Origin: Vibrio fortis
GTDB lineage: Bacteria; Pseudomonadota; Gammaproteobacteria; Enterobacterales; Vibrionaceae
Assembly (NCBI RefSeq): GCF_024347475.1
Contig: NZ_AP025489.1
Coordinates: 62,001 to 126,000 of the forward strand
Reading direction: 5' to 3'
Length of the DNA: 64,000 nt
The notes under the pieces: generated by a model
Database searches by the model: none
What the model saw: only the letters and a program-made list of their open reading frames with translations
What the model was told of the DNA's origin: nothing
Translations under genes and position numbers: made by a program
Shown here: piece by piece, positions 19,401-27,713 of the stretch
How positions within the stretch are numbered: the stretch's first letter is position 1
Layout: each line of letters opens with the position of its first letter

Positions 19401-19665
19401 ATCGCGCTTACGTCTTCGCCCAATCTTAATGACCTCGATCGCCTTCATCATGGGTGTAGTACCAATGGTGTTCTCAACGGGTGCTGGTGCTGAGATGAGA
19501 CAAGCAATGGGCATCGCTGTGTTCTCTGGCATGATTGGTGTAACCATCTTTGGATTGCTACTCACGCCACTGTTCTACTATGTGCTGGCTAAACGTACCC
19601 CAAAAGAGCAAAGTGATAAAACAGCGCAAGTATCATTAAAGCCAATTAACGAATCCACTGTCTAA
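16483..19665 (+). CDS. RND multidrug efflux permease (HAE1 family, MexF/AcrB type)
   Basis: A 1060-residue inner-membrane proton antiporter of full family length. It opens with MFSQFFIRRPIFASVLSILI, typical of AcrB homologues. The TM4 proton-relay aspartate pair is present in GIVVDDAIVVVENVER, and the second repeat has GLIVLVGLATKNAILIVEFA. Two large periplasmic loops of about 300 residues follow TM1 and TM7. It should export hydrophobic drugs or bile-like compounds with the adaptor just upstream; the TetR protein is the likely repressor. It resembles the MexF/VmeZ group more than AcrB, but the substrate range cannot be read off. Confidence 0.92.
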   Translation: MFSQFFIRRPIFASVLSILIFIGGALSVWQLPITEYPEVVPPTVVVTATYPGANPKVIADTVASPLEEEINGVEDMLYMSSQATSDGVMTLTVTFAIGADVDKAQTLVQSRVDRALPRLPETVQRLGVVTEKSSPDLTMVVHLVSPDERYDLLYLANYAALNVKDELARIEGVGAVRLFGGGEYSMRIWLDPNKVASLNLNPSEVISAIREQNQQAAAGSLGAQPSGSSDFQLLINVKGRLSEVEEFENIIIKVGEDGQINRLKDVARIELGAETYSLRSLLDNQDAVAIPIFQASGSNAIQISDDVRAKMEELSASFPQGVSYEIVYDPTVFVRGSIEAVVQTLLEAVLLVVLVVVLFLQTWRASIIPLVAVPVSLVGTFAFMYLMGFSLNALSLFGLVLAIGIVVDDAIVVVENVERNIEEGLAPIAATEKAMREVTGPIVATTLVLAAVFIPTAFMSGLTGQFYKQFALTITISTFISAINSLTLSPALSALLLRGHDQPKDWLTRTMDGLFGRFVFTPFNKLFNKGSVAYGYAVKKTIRLGALIGVMYIGLLGLTAYQFDQTPTGYVPGQDKQYLVAFAQLPDAASLERTDAVIREMSEIALAQPGVEHSVAFPGLSINGFTNSPNSGIVFTPLADFDERQDPSLSANAIAGQLNQKFASIPDAFIAIFPPPPVQGLGTIGGFRLQIQDRANHGYEALYGVTQQVIMKAWAHPALTGVFSSYQVNVPQLDLDVDRTKALKQDLSLDDVFSTLQSYMGSTYVNDINRFGRTYQVNVQADEEFRQTPEQIRQLEVRNANGEMIPLGAFVDVNYSAGPDRVMHYNAYTTAEINGSPMPGFSSGEAQAAIEQILAEALPIGMTYEWTELTYQQKLAGDTAMLIYPLVILLVFLVLAAQYESVRLPMAIILIIPMTLLSAISGVILWGSDNNIFTQIGLIVLVGLATKNAILIVEFAKELQDKGHTVMEAVLEASRLRLRPILMTSIAFIMGVVPMVFSTGAGAEMRQAMGIAVFSGMIGVTIFGLLLTPLFYYVLAKRTPKEQSDKTAQVSLKPINESTV

Positions 19666-19685
19666 TCCTTTATTCAAGTGATTAG

Positions 19686-19722
19686 AAAGGCAGCCCGTGC
19701 TATTTGGGGCTGCCTTTTTTTT
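19686..19722 (+). terminator. Intrinsic terminator of the RND operon
   Basis: AAAGGCAGCCC/GGGGCTGCC forms a strong stem with a 9-base loop, followed by eight T residues, 20 bases after the permease stop codon. Confidence 0.9.
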
Positions 19723-19809
19723 GAACTACGAGTTGCGTTTATTAAAGCTCAACAACAGATACGCTTTAACCCAATGGTTATGTACGTAAACATCTGTCGC
19801 TTCATATGC

Positions 19810-20700
19810 TTAGTTCGTTATTGGCTTACCGACAGCTTCGGTTACCTTTTTACCAGGTTTAACTATCAGCCCTATTCCGATAAGGAAAAGAACACAGGCA
19901 ACAACTTGCGCAGTACTTAGTATTTCATCATACATGTAATACCCTGATATCAATGCGAAAACAGGTACTAGCAGAGTCATTGGTGCAGTCGTACTCAGCG
20001 GGTATCGAATCAACAACCTATTCCATACCCAGTAACCAAATAGCGTGGTTGGATAAGCTTGGAACAGCACAGCAATCGTCGTATTCATATCCCATACTTC
20101 AAATGCTTCTGTCACGATGTTTGGCCCGTAAATACTCACCGCAAACATAACCAATGGAATTGGCGCAAACAGCATTCCCCATACGTTGAACGCGAACGCT
20201 TGAGTTGTTTTAGAAGCCTTGACGATCATCCCCATAATTGTCCAACAAGTCGCCGCTATCATGATGAAGATACCACCTTGCAACGTCACATTTCCGTTGG
20301 TCGCTGAAACAAGGACCATTAATGCAATGAGTGCTGTCATAGCACCAATAACTTTCCTTTTTGAAGCCAACTCTTTATGAATGAATACCCCTACAGCCAT
20401 GCTGATAAGCGCATTTGACGATAGCAACACCGAAGACATACCTGAAGATAAGCCCGCGGTAATCGACCACGATGCCATTCCCCATATACCGACACCAAAA
20501 ACCAACCCGTAGCTGAACAGATAACGCCAAGCGACGTTTGGCCTACGAATGAAAAAAATTGCAGGAATCACCGCCAAAGTGAATCGTGCGGCTGTCGCCA
20601 ATAATGGGTGAACCTCTGTAATGCCCATTTTGATCATCGAAAAATTAAAGCCCCAAATAGCCATTACAAAAACAGCCAAAAATAAATCGTTTCTAACCAT
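19810..20700 (-). CDS. EamA/DMT family transporter (probable metabolite exporter)
   Basis: A 296-residue membrane protein with ten hydrophobic helices in two EamA repeats; the first opens LAVFVMAIWGFNFSMIKMGI. The ATG at 20700 has GGAGG seven bases upstream, which decides it over the ATG at 20736. Proteins of this group usually export amino acids or metabolites (YdcZ/RhtA style). The divergent MocR gene with aminotransferase-like sensor suggests an amino-acid or vitamin B6 link. Confidence 0.82.
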   Translation of the reverse strand: MVRNDLFLAVFVMAIWGFNFSMIKMGITEVHPLLATAARFTLAVIPAIFFIRRPNVAWRYLFSYGLVFGVGIWGMASWSITAGLSSGMSSVLLSSNALISMAVGVFIHKELASKRKVIGAMTALIALMVLVSATNGNVTLQGGIFIMIAATCWTIMGMIVKASKTTQAFAFNVWGMLFAPIPLVMFAVSIYGPNIVTEAFEVWDMNTTIAVLFQAYPTTLFGYWVWNRLLIRYPLSTTAPMTLLVPVFALISGYYMYDEILSTAQVVACVLFLIGIGLIVKPGKKVTEAVGKPITN

Positions 20701-20739
20701 AAACTGCCCTCCTTCTGCTTTGAAAAAGAGTATCAATCA

Positions 20740-20790
20740 AGTACAGTTTCCAGTACAGATACAGTTTTTAACAAAAAAATAAGTACAGTT
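20740..20790. promoter_or_regulatory. GTACAG direct repeats between exporter and MocR gene
   Basis: Three copies of AGTACAG (20740, 20752, 20782) and one imperfect ATACAG (20759) lie in the same orientation in the short divergent promoter. The copies at 20740 and 20752 are 12 bases apart. MocR-type regulators characteristically bind direct repeats, so these are the probable sites of the adjacent regulator. Confidence 0.6.
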
Positions 20791-20797
20791 GGCATCT

Positions 20798-22180
20798 ATG
20801 AGTCTTTACAAAACATTGGCAAATCAGTTTGTTCAAGAAATTGAAGATGGAAAATTAAGCGAAGGAACTCGTATGCCTTCCCTGCGGCAGTTAGCAAAAC
20901 AGCAAGCTGTAAGCATGTCGACGGCGGTCAGCTGTTATCAAGAGCTGGAATCTCAAGGTTGGATCCATTCACGCCCACAGGCTGGTTACTATATTTCTGC
21001 AAGAAGCAAAAAACACAACACGCCGGAATGGACGCAGTTTGTAAGTACAGTGTCTCAAGTTCATCAAAGTTTCTCTATTCACTCGCCTCACAACGGCCCA
21101 CTTGGTGTATCTAGCACGACTATCGATGACACCGCACTGCTCGAACTTGAACGTAGTTTCCGTCGCTCAAGTAAGCGATTAGGAAACCGACTGAATCATT
21201 ACCCTAACACGCAGGGCGATCCATCATTGTGTGACGCTTTAAGTGTTCATTTTTCGAAATTGGGCATCCATATCAATCCACAAGACCTTGTGATCACATC
21301 GGGGTGCATGCCTGCTATTAAAGCAGCCCTAGAATCTTGTACTCAAGTCGGCGACGCCATAGCCATCAGTTCTCCATGCTTTAGTGGGATCTTAGATCTA
21401 CTGGGAAAAATGGGGAGGAACATTGTCGAGATCCCGTCAATCGATGAAGGGATAGACCTTTCCCAGTTAGAACTACATTTGCAACAAGGGAGTGTAAAGG
21501 CTGGTATATTTTGTACGTCACATATGAACCCGCAAGGTATCACTATGTCTGCTCAGCAAAAACAAAAACTCGCCGAGCTTGCCAATCATTACCAAGTACC
21601 AATGATTGAGGACGACGTATATTTAGAATTATCGTATTCAGAACACACCCCGTTACCGGCCAAGTATTATGATTCAAATGGCTACATACTCTGGTGCGGT
21701 TCGATATCTAAAAGTTTATCGCCGAGCTATCGTCTTGGTTGGTGTTTACCTGGCCGGTTTGCTGACAATTATCGCCAACATCACTCTGCTTCATGCTTCG
21801 GAGTTTCGCTACCTATTCAACTGGCCGTAGCCGACTTCATTGAATCGGGTAACTATGCCAAGCAGTTGAAGCGTCGAAGAACCAAGCTACTGAGTTTACG
21901 ACAGTCTTATCTCAACTACTTATCCGAACGTTTACCAAGCGGGGTTAACATCAGCCAACCGCAAGGCGGGATGGTACTGTGGTTACAAGTGCCAAAACTG
22001 GACCTCGAAAAGTTCACCGCATTAATTGAAAAGCATCAAATCGATATTCGATTGGGGCAGCTGTTTAGTACGCTGCCGCTCTACAATGATTGTTTTAGGA
22101 TCAATATTGGTTTTGATCTTACTGAAGACGTGAAAAGAGAAATAGACTTGTTGGCGGAAGCAATAAGCAGCTCGCTTTAA
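20798..22180 (+). CDS. MocR/PdxR-type regulator (GntR HTH fused to aminotransferase domain)
   Basis: About 460 residues: an N-terminal GntR winged helix (LYKTLANQFVQEIEDGKLSEGTRMPSLRQLAKQQAVSMSTAVSCYQELESQGW), a linker, then a fold-type I aminotransferase domain with the PLP lysine in SISKSLSPSYRLGW and the preceding IEDDVYLEL. These proteins sense PLP or an amino acid through the enzyme-like domain. The ATG at 20798 starts at the conserved SLYKTLANQ region; a TTG three codons earlier is possible. It probably controls the divergent EamA exporter. Confidence 0.87.
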   Translation: MSLYKTLANQFVQEIEDGKLSEGTRMPSLRQLAKQQAVSMSTAVSCYQELESQGWIHSRPQAGYYISARSKKHNTPEWTQFVSTVSQVHQSFSIHSPHNGPLGVSSTTIDDTALLELERSFRRSSKRLGNRLNHYPNTQGDPSLCDALSVHFSKLGIHINPQDLVITSGCMPAIKAALESCTQVGDAIAISSPCFSGILDLLGKMGRNIVEIPSIDEGIDLSQLELHLQQGSVKAGIFCTSHMNPQGITMSAQQKQKLAELANHYQVPMIEDDVYLELSYSEHTPLPAKYYDSNGYILWCGSISKSLSPSYRLGWCLPGRFADNYRQHHSASCFGVSLPIQLAVADFIESGNYAKQLKRRRTKLLSLRQSYLNYLSERLPSGVNISQPQGGMVLWLQVPKLDLEKFTALIEKHQIDIRLGQLFSTLPLYNDCFRINIGFDLTEDVKREIDLLAEAISSSL

Positions 22181-22187
22181 TCATCTA

Positions 22188-22312
22188 CGAATCAATAATT
22201 TGCTGTAAGTAACGCAGTAACGGACTGACACCAAGAGAAATTAACGCCTTTATCCGAATCCCCTCAATACTAAAGTTATTGCCTAACATATGACCTGCAG
22301 ATAACACTAGAA
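22188..22312 (-). pseudogene. Decayed fragment of an OprB-type porin
   Basis: On the minus strand one frame reads LVLSAGHMLGNNFSIE and, after a frame change, DSDKGVNFSWCQSVTALLTANY then stop. The intact porin at 2919-4160 has VLALSAGHMLGENFYVV and EGGKGINFSWSQFMTSQ, two stretches some 70 residues apart. So this is a remnant of a related porin with an internal deletion and a frameshift. Nothing else is recognisable in 22181-22519 apart from the promoter region of the next gene. Confidence 0.7.
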
Positions 22313-22519
22313 AATCACATTAATTCTTATGCAGGTCGTATTATCACTTGAGATTTTCTACTGACTTTCAATTTTTCTGGCTCACATCTCAAAATTAACT
22401 GATTAACAAAGAGTTAGATATCACACGCTGTTCTATACTTATCACAAGCATCTAATTATTTAGATTCTAACACCCTAAGCAACATACTCAACATTACACA
22501 TAATGGATAAAGGATTACC

Positions 22520-23746
22520 ATGCGTAAATTACTACTTGCGACGACCATTGCCTCGCTCTCTACAGCGGCAACTGCGTCTATTGAAACCAAAGACTGGCAT
22601 GAGTTTGCATCTAAAGACGCTCAAAAGTATGTCGCCGATAACATCGTGCTCGACTTTTACGCTTCACCAAGCGGTACAGGGTTTAGCAAAGATTCTGAAG
22701 TGGCGAACTATATTGATTTGGCTCATGAGCGTGGCATCACTGGCGCATCGGTGACTCTTGGCGCACCACATACACCTAACCTGCTTGCGTTTAAATCCGA
22801 GCATGGAAAGTGGACCAAAGCGTCTTCTTCAGCCAATACACCGATTCGTTACGTTAAGAGCGTCGATGATTTTCAAAAAGCGCATGACAATGGCGAGTAC
22901 GCCATTATGTGGGCAAGCCAAACAACCATGCCTTTAGATGGCGACGCAGCCAATGTGGCAGTTATGGCTGAGTATGGCGTAAAAACGATGCAGCTTACGT
23001 ACAATGAAACAGAACTGACTGGTTCTGGTGTTATTTCAATGATCAATGGCGATACCAGTGGTTTAACTGACTTTGGTAAAGAGGTGCTTGATGAAATGGT
23101 GAAACACGGTATTACCGTCGATTTGTCTCACACATCTCACTACACGACCAAGGGCATTACGGACTACATGCAGAAGCACCACAAAGGTGTGCCTGTTATC
23201 TACTCTCACTCTCCTATCGCCTCAACTTATGGTTGTGAACCACACGAAACCCTGACGGAAACAGAAAAGCGCATGGCGAAGAAGAACCTCAAAAAAGGTG
23301 ATCCAGATTTTCGTCTAGCGGCTTGTTACCGACTACTTTCTGATGAACAAGCGAAAACGGTTGCTGATATGGGCGGTGTTATCGCGGTAACCGCAACGGA
23401 GTGGATGATGGATGGTGTTTGGCCTGAAGACATTACACCTAAGCAGTTTGCAGAGATGATTGATGGAGCAGTCAAAGTTGTCGGTATTGATCATGTCGGT
23501 ATCGCAACCGATGATATGATGACAACAGCAAAAGTGGTTCCTTTCACCATCGCTAACCCAGACAAGTATGCAGACAACGGCTACATGGTTAGTGCTTTCA
23601 ACAAAGGGGCGACGGGTTGTGCCGAGTTGTCAAAACACATCGCAGGCGTTGTCGATAGCTTATGGGCAATGGGGTACTCAAATGACGACCTAGCTAAGCT
23701 ATTCGGTGGCAACCTATTGCGCGTTTATGAGCAAACTTGGAAATAG
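22520..23746 (+). CDS. M19 (renal dipeptidase)-like exported protein, copy A
   Basis: A 408-residue protein with signal peptide MRKLLLATTIASLSTAATA. M19 signatures in the second half are clear: GITVDLSHTSH, VIYSHSPIASTYG, AKTVADMGGVIAVTA and GIDHVGIATDD, with two of the zinc-site histidines and the late aspartate. The first half departs from the family: the usual DGHxD reads LDFYASP and the bridging-glutamate strand reads IMWASQTTMPLDGD. Three metal ligands thus appear lost, so normal binuclear dipeptidase activity is doubtful. It is nearly identical to the gene at 24924-26150. Confidence 0.8.
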   Translation: MRKLLLATTIASLSTAATASIETKDWHEFASKDAQKYVADNIVLDFYASPSGTGFSKDSEVANYIDLAHERGITGASVTLGAPHTPNLLAFKSEHGKWTKASSSANTPIRYVKSVDDFQKAHDNGEYAIMWASQTTMPLDGDAANVAVMAEYGVKTMQLTYNETELTGSGVISMINGDTSGLTDFGKEVLDEMVKHGITVDLSHTSHYTTKGITDYMQKHHKGVPVIYSHSPIASTYGCEPHETLTETEKRMAKKNLKKGDPDFRLAACYRLLSDEQAKTVADMGGVIAVTATEWMMDGVWPEDITPKQFAEMIDGAVKVVGIDHVGIATDDMMTTAKVVPFTIANPDKYADNGYMVSAFNKGATGCAELSKHIAGVVDSLWAMGYSNDDLAKLFGGNLLRVYEQTWK

Positions 23747-23778
23747 AGTCTAATCGCTCTTTTTCGTAACGAGACTTA

Positions 23779-23810
23779 ACGCTCACAACCAAACCTTGTG
23801 AGCGTTTTTT
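23779..23810 (+). terminator. Intrinsic terminator after M19 copy A
   Basis: AACGCTCACAA/TTGTGAGCGTT stem with a short loop, followed by six T residues, about 30 bases past the stop codon. Confidence 0.88.
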
Positions 23811-23879
23811 GTATACCAATAATCATTTACATACAACCAGTGACAACAATCCACAATAATTGAGACAGGAGAGTGCGAG

Positions 23880-24827
23880 TTGATCCCTCTGATCCATAAA
23901 TACGCGGTCATTACTTTTATTGAGTCTCTCAAAAGTGAAGTAAAAGACGTTTGGCCATTAATACAAAGCGCCAACATGCCTATTTATTTAGAGACCAGTT
24001 CCGCCCAATTTACGTCATTTTCAGCCTTCGCAAAGCTACTTGCAGAGGCGCATGATAAGTTACCCTCCTCTGTATTCATCTCACTATTGCAGCAGTCTGC
24101 AGAAAGGTTCATTGAACAAATTCAACCGACCAACAGCCCAAAAGCACCATTACTACAACACCTCGTAGAGCACATACCTGTCCATTCGATTACCTTAAAT
24201 AAAAGCGTCAGTTTTTGCTCTGTAGAGCTTGAGTTACCACAACAAAACTCGTTTCCATTATTGGCTGAACTTTATTTGTTAGTCACCACTCACAGTTACT
24301 CTAAAAGGATAGATACCCATTTAGGTGCTCCGATTAAATACCACTTAAAGCACAGACATGCCTCTGACCTTAACCAACTCAGCATAGACAGTCGCACGCC
24401 TCAGTTCTTGGGTCAGCATTCGACGGCTCTTTTCTACGAGCAGGCCGCTACACTTGAATCAAATCACAATGACTATTATCCCGTGACTATTTACCGCAAC
24501 GAGCGCACTTATTCAGAGCAGATCTCCGCAGTGCTTGAAGGCTACATTGGGCGAGAGAACCTCTCCATTGAACGACTGAGCCAAATCATTGAGGTCAATG
24601 AACGCACTATCCAACGATATTTAAAGACCGAGGGTTATACGTTTAGAAGAATCAAAGAGTCATTAAACATTGCTTTTGCAAAACGAGTCTTGGTTGAGCG
24701 CAACGCCTCAATTTCCGATGTGGCAGAGCACCTTGGCTATGCTGACACCTCTCAATTTATTCGAGCCTTTAGAAAATCTGAAAACACAACGCCACTGCAA
24801 TGGCTTAAACAGACTCGACAACCCTAA
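23880..24827 (+). CDS. AraC family transcriptional regulator
   Basis: A 315-residue regulator with the C-terminal AraC double helix-turn-helix (SIERLSQIIEVNERTIQRYLKTEGYTFRRIKESLN and SISDVAEHLGYADTSQFIRAFRKSENTTPLQWLK). The N-terminal 220 residues look like the OruR-type sensor region. Translation probably begins at a TTG with GGAG eight bases upstream. It sits between the two M19-like genes in the same direction, making it the obvious candidate to control them, though no shared operator was identified. Confidence 0.85.
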   Translation: MIPLIHKYAVITFIESLKSEVKDVWPLIQSANMPIYLETSSAQFTSFSAFAKLLAEAHDKLPSSVFISLLQQSAERFIEQIQPTNSPKAPLLQHLVEHIPVHSITLNKSVSFCSVELELPQQNSFPLLAELYLLVTTHSYSKRIDTHLGAPIKYHLKHRHASDLNQLSIDSRTPQFLGQHSTALFYEQAATLESNHNDYYPVTIYRNERTYSEQISAVLEGYIGRENLSIERLSQIIEVNERTIQRYLKTEGYTFRRIKESLNIAFAKRVLVERNASISDVAEHLGYADTSQFIRAFRKSENTTPLQWLKQTRQP

Positions 24828-24923
24828 CAATTCAATGCGCTGTTTTACATTGTCGTAAATTGCACATTTTCCCAGTTTCAAATCGATATATTTGCACTCG
24901 TAAACTAATTCGAGGGCAAACAG

Positions 24924-26150
24924 ATGAAAAAGCTACTTATCGCAACGTTAATCTCCGCAGCGACCTTTCATGCACACGCATCAATTGAGACCAAAGATTG
25001 GCACCAATTTGCATCCAAAGAAGCCAAGCAATACGTTGCTGACAATATTGTGCTCGATTTCTACGCCTCACCAAGCGGTACAGGGTTTAGCAAAGATTCT
25101 GAAGTAGCGAATTACATTGACTTGGCTCATGAGCGCGGAATTACTGGCGCATCAGTGACCCTTGGTGCACCACATACACCTAGTCTACTTGCTTTTAAAT
25201 CCGAGCATGGAAAATGGACCAGAGCGTCTTCTTCCGCAAAAACACCAATTCGTTACGTTAAGAGTGTCGATGATTTTCAAAAAGCGCACGAAAACGGTGA
25301 ATACGCGATTATGTGGGCAAGCCAAACCACCATGCCGTTAGAGGGCGACGCAGCAAACGTGGCAGTCATGGCTGAGTATGGCGTAAAAACAATGCAGCTA
25401 ACCTACAACGAAACGGAACTGACAGGATCTGGTGTGATTTCAATGATCAACGGTGACACCAGTGGTTTGACTGAATTTGGTAAAGAGGTACTCGATGAGA
25501 TGGTGAAACACGGCATTACCGTAGACCTTTCGCATACATCTCACTATACGACCAAAGACATTACGGACTACATGCAAGAGCATCACAAAGGTGTGCCTGT
25601 CATCTACTCACATTCGCCTATCGCCTCAACTTATGGATGTGGGCCGCACGAGACCTTAACGGAAACAGAAAAGCGCATGGCGAAAAAGAAACTAAAAAAA
25701 GGTGACCCCGATTTTCGTTTAGCGGCTTGCTACCGCCTGATTTCTGATGAGCAAGCAAAAACGGTTGCCGATATGGGTGGGGTTATCGCAGTGACCGCAA
25801 CCGAGTGGATGATGGATGGTGTTTGGCCTGAAGATATTACGCCTAAACAGTTTGCAGAGATGATTGATGGCGCAGTAGAAATCGCGGGGATTGATCATGT
25901 GGGTATCGCAACCGATGATATGATGACAACAGCGAAAGTCGTACCTTTCACCATTGCCAACCCAGACAAGTATGCGGATAACGGCTACATGGTTAATGCT
26001 TTTAATAAAGGCTCTACCGGCTGTGCGGAGCTATCTAAACACATGGCAGGTGTCGTAGACAGTTTATGGGAAATGGGTTACACAAATGACGATTTAGCCA
26101 AGCTATTCGGCGGCAACCTAATGCGAGTTTATGAGCAAACATGGAAGTAA
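24924..26150 (+). CDS. M19 (renal dipeptidase)-like exported protein, copy B
   Basis: A 408-residue near-copy of the protein at 22520-23746, with a different signal peptide (MKKLLIATLISAATFHAHA) and scattered substitutions such as S/A, K/R and D/E, many of them silent at DNA level. It has the same loss of the HxD and bridging-glutamate ligands and keeps the same DLSHTSH, YSHSPIAS and TDD motifs. The conserved pattern of changes shows that both copies are under selection rather than decaying. GAGG precedes the ATG. Confidence 0.8.
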   Translation: MKKLLIATLISAATFHAHASIETKDWHQFASKEAKQYVADNIVLDFYASPSGTGFSKDSEVANYIDLAHERGITGASVTLGAPHTPSLLAFKSEHGKWTRASSSAKTPIRYVKSVDDFQKAHENGEYAIMWASQTTMPLEGDAANVAVMAEYGVKTMQLTYNETELTGSGVISMINGDTSGLTEFGKEVLDEMVKHGITVDLSHTSHYTTKDITDYMQEHHKGVPVIYSHSPIASTYGCGPHETLTETEKRMAKKKLKKGDPDFRLAACYRLISDEQAKTVADMGGVIAVTATEWMMDGVWPEDITPKQFAEMIDGAVEIAGIDHVGIATDDMMTTAKVVPFTIANPDKYADNGYMVNAFNKGSTGCAELSKHMAGVVDSLWEMGYTNDDLAKLFGGNLMRVYEQTWK

Positions 26151-26184
26151 TCTTTTTGCTAATGAGCTATTCGAATCAATAAAA

Positions 26185-26215
26185 TACTTTGGGCGACTTA
26201 GGTTGCCCAAAAGTA
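26185..26215 (+). terminator. Probable terminator after M19 copy B
   Basis: TACTTTGGGC/GCCCAAAAGTA forms a hairpin with one bulged A, followed by CTCTTTTCC, about 35 bases past the stop codon. Confidence 0.55.
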
Positions 26216-26376
26216 CTCTTTTCCACATAAAAAAGTCTCACCAAACACCCCATCACTTTCTACCTACTTTAATTCAAACAAAGAGTTGAGGAATTTTATC
26301 GACTTATCAATCCTTTGCTATCACACTAAGAAAGGTATTAATCAAATCACATAATAACGAAGGCGTAACCCGCTCT

Positions 26377-27708
26377 ATGACGCTAAAAGAAATCCTTCAA
26401 ATACGTAACGTTCGCTATTTCCTCATGTTTAGAAGTAGTTACTTTGCTCGGTTTTACTACCCAGTATTTACGTTGCTCTACTTGGATTACGGCTTAACAC
26501 TGTCTCAATTTGCCATGCTTAACGTAGTTTGGGCGGCGACCATCGTACTGGCTGAAGTCCCATCGGGCGCTTTTGCGGACACTCTCGGTCGCAAGAAGTT
26601 GGTGGTACTTTCATCGATTGTAATGTTTATCGAAATCGCCATGATCGCCTTTGTGCCTACAGGTAATCCTAGCCTTGTGTTTGCCGTCTTTTTGATAAAC
26701 CGAGTGTTAAGTGGGCTTGCAATGGCCCTTGCGAGTGGCGCCGATGAAGCTTTAGCTTACGACACCTTAAAAGAACAAGGTCATGAGGAATTGTGGCCTA
26801 GGGTGCTACAAATCCAACTGAGAATCGCTTCAACGGTCGGTATTTTTGTCACCCTAGTCGGCGCGGCAATGTACGACGTTAACTTCATGGGTAGTGTTTA
26901 TCAGGTTCTTGGGTTCGATGCACCGCAGAACACCCAAGATATTATGCGTATCCCTGTTTACGCCACGCTTATCGTCGCCCTGATCGCAATCTATGCTGCC
27001 ATTAGCATGGAAGAAGAAAGCAAGCCTACCCCACAAGGTAGCAACAAGTTAACCAGCACAGTCGAGAGTATGAAACTCACATTAAATACAGGGAAGTGGG
27101 TATTATCGACGCCATATGTGTTGTTCATCATGCTCTATTACAGCTTGTTTGAGCATACATCTCGCATGTTCCTGACCATGAACAGCCAATATTACACGGC
27201 CATCGATATTCCCATTATCTATTTTGGTTTGATTGGTGCAGGGGTCAGTCTGTTGAAAATCATTATGGCGGGTCAAAGTCGACGTTTAGCTGAGAGCATG
27301 GCACCTAGAGCGTTTATTTTAATCATGGGTGTGGCGAGTATGGCAACCTATTACTGGATCAGTTTAGGTTGGTCCATCTATGGTGTGATTCCCGCGTTGG
27401 TACTTATCTTCATCATCATGACAATGAATATATTTATCAGCTACCACTTAAACAAACAGACCGAGTCTAATAACCGAGCAACGGTTCTTAGTTTTAAGGG
27501 GCTCATGTTTAACGTGGGTTATGGCTCGATTGGTGTTCTCTACGCCTACTATTACAAGCTGCTATCTCAGAACTACACTGACGAAGAGGTTGAGCAACAC
27601 TTAGACTTCATCGCTTCGCTCTCGTCGTTTTTCTATTACTTCACTTTCCTATTCATCGTCATTAGCGTCGCCTTCTATCTAAAAGACAGAAAGCGAGCCA
27701 TTTTTTAG
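26377..27708 (+). CDS. MFS transporter
   Basis: A 443-residue protein with about twelve hydrophobic segments. The loop between TM2 and TM3 has the MFS signature as EVPSGAFADTLGRKKLV. It begins IRNVRYFLMFRSSYFARFYYPVFTLLYLDYGLTLSQFAML, the style of the YfkF/EmrD-like drug-efflux and unknown MFS families. Substrate is unknown. Its stop codon lies five bases from the end of the convergent LacI gene, so transcripts may overlap. Confidence 0.8.
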   Translation: MTLKEILQIRNVRYFLMFRSSYFARFYYPVFTLLYLDYGLTLSQFAMLNVVWAATIVLAEVPSGAFADTLGRKKLVVLSSIVMFIEIAMIAFVPTGNPSLVFAVFLINRVLSGLAMALASGADEALAYDTLKEQGHEELWPRVLQIQLRIASTVGIFVTLVGAAMYDVNFMGSVYQVLGFDAPQNTQDIMRIPVYATLIVALIAIYAAISMEEESKPTPQGSNKLTSTVESMKLTLNTGKWVLSTPYVLFIMLYYSLFEHTSRMFLTMNSQYYTAIDIPIIYFGLIGAGVSLLKIIMAGQSRRLAESMAPRAFILIMGVASMATYYWISLGWSIYGVIPALVLIFIIMTMNIFISYHLNKQTESNNRATVLSFKGLMFNVGYGSIGVLYAYYYKLLSQNYTDEEVEQHLDFIASLSSFFYYFTFLFIVISVAFYLKDRKRAIF

Positions 27709-27713
27709 GTCGA

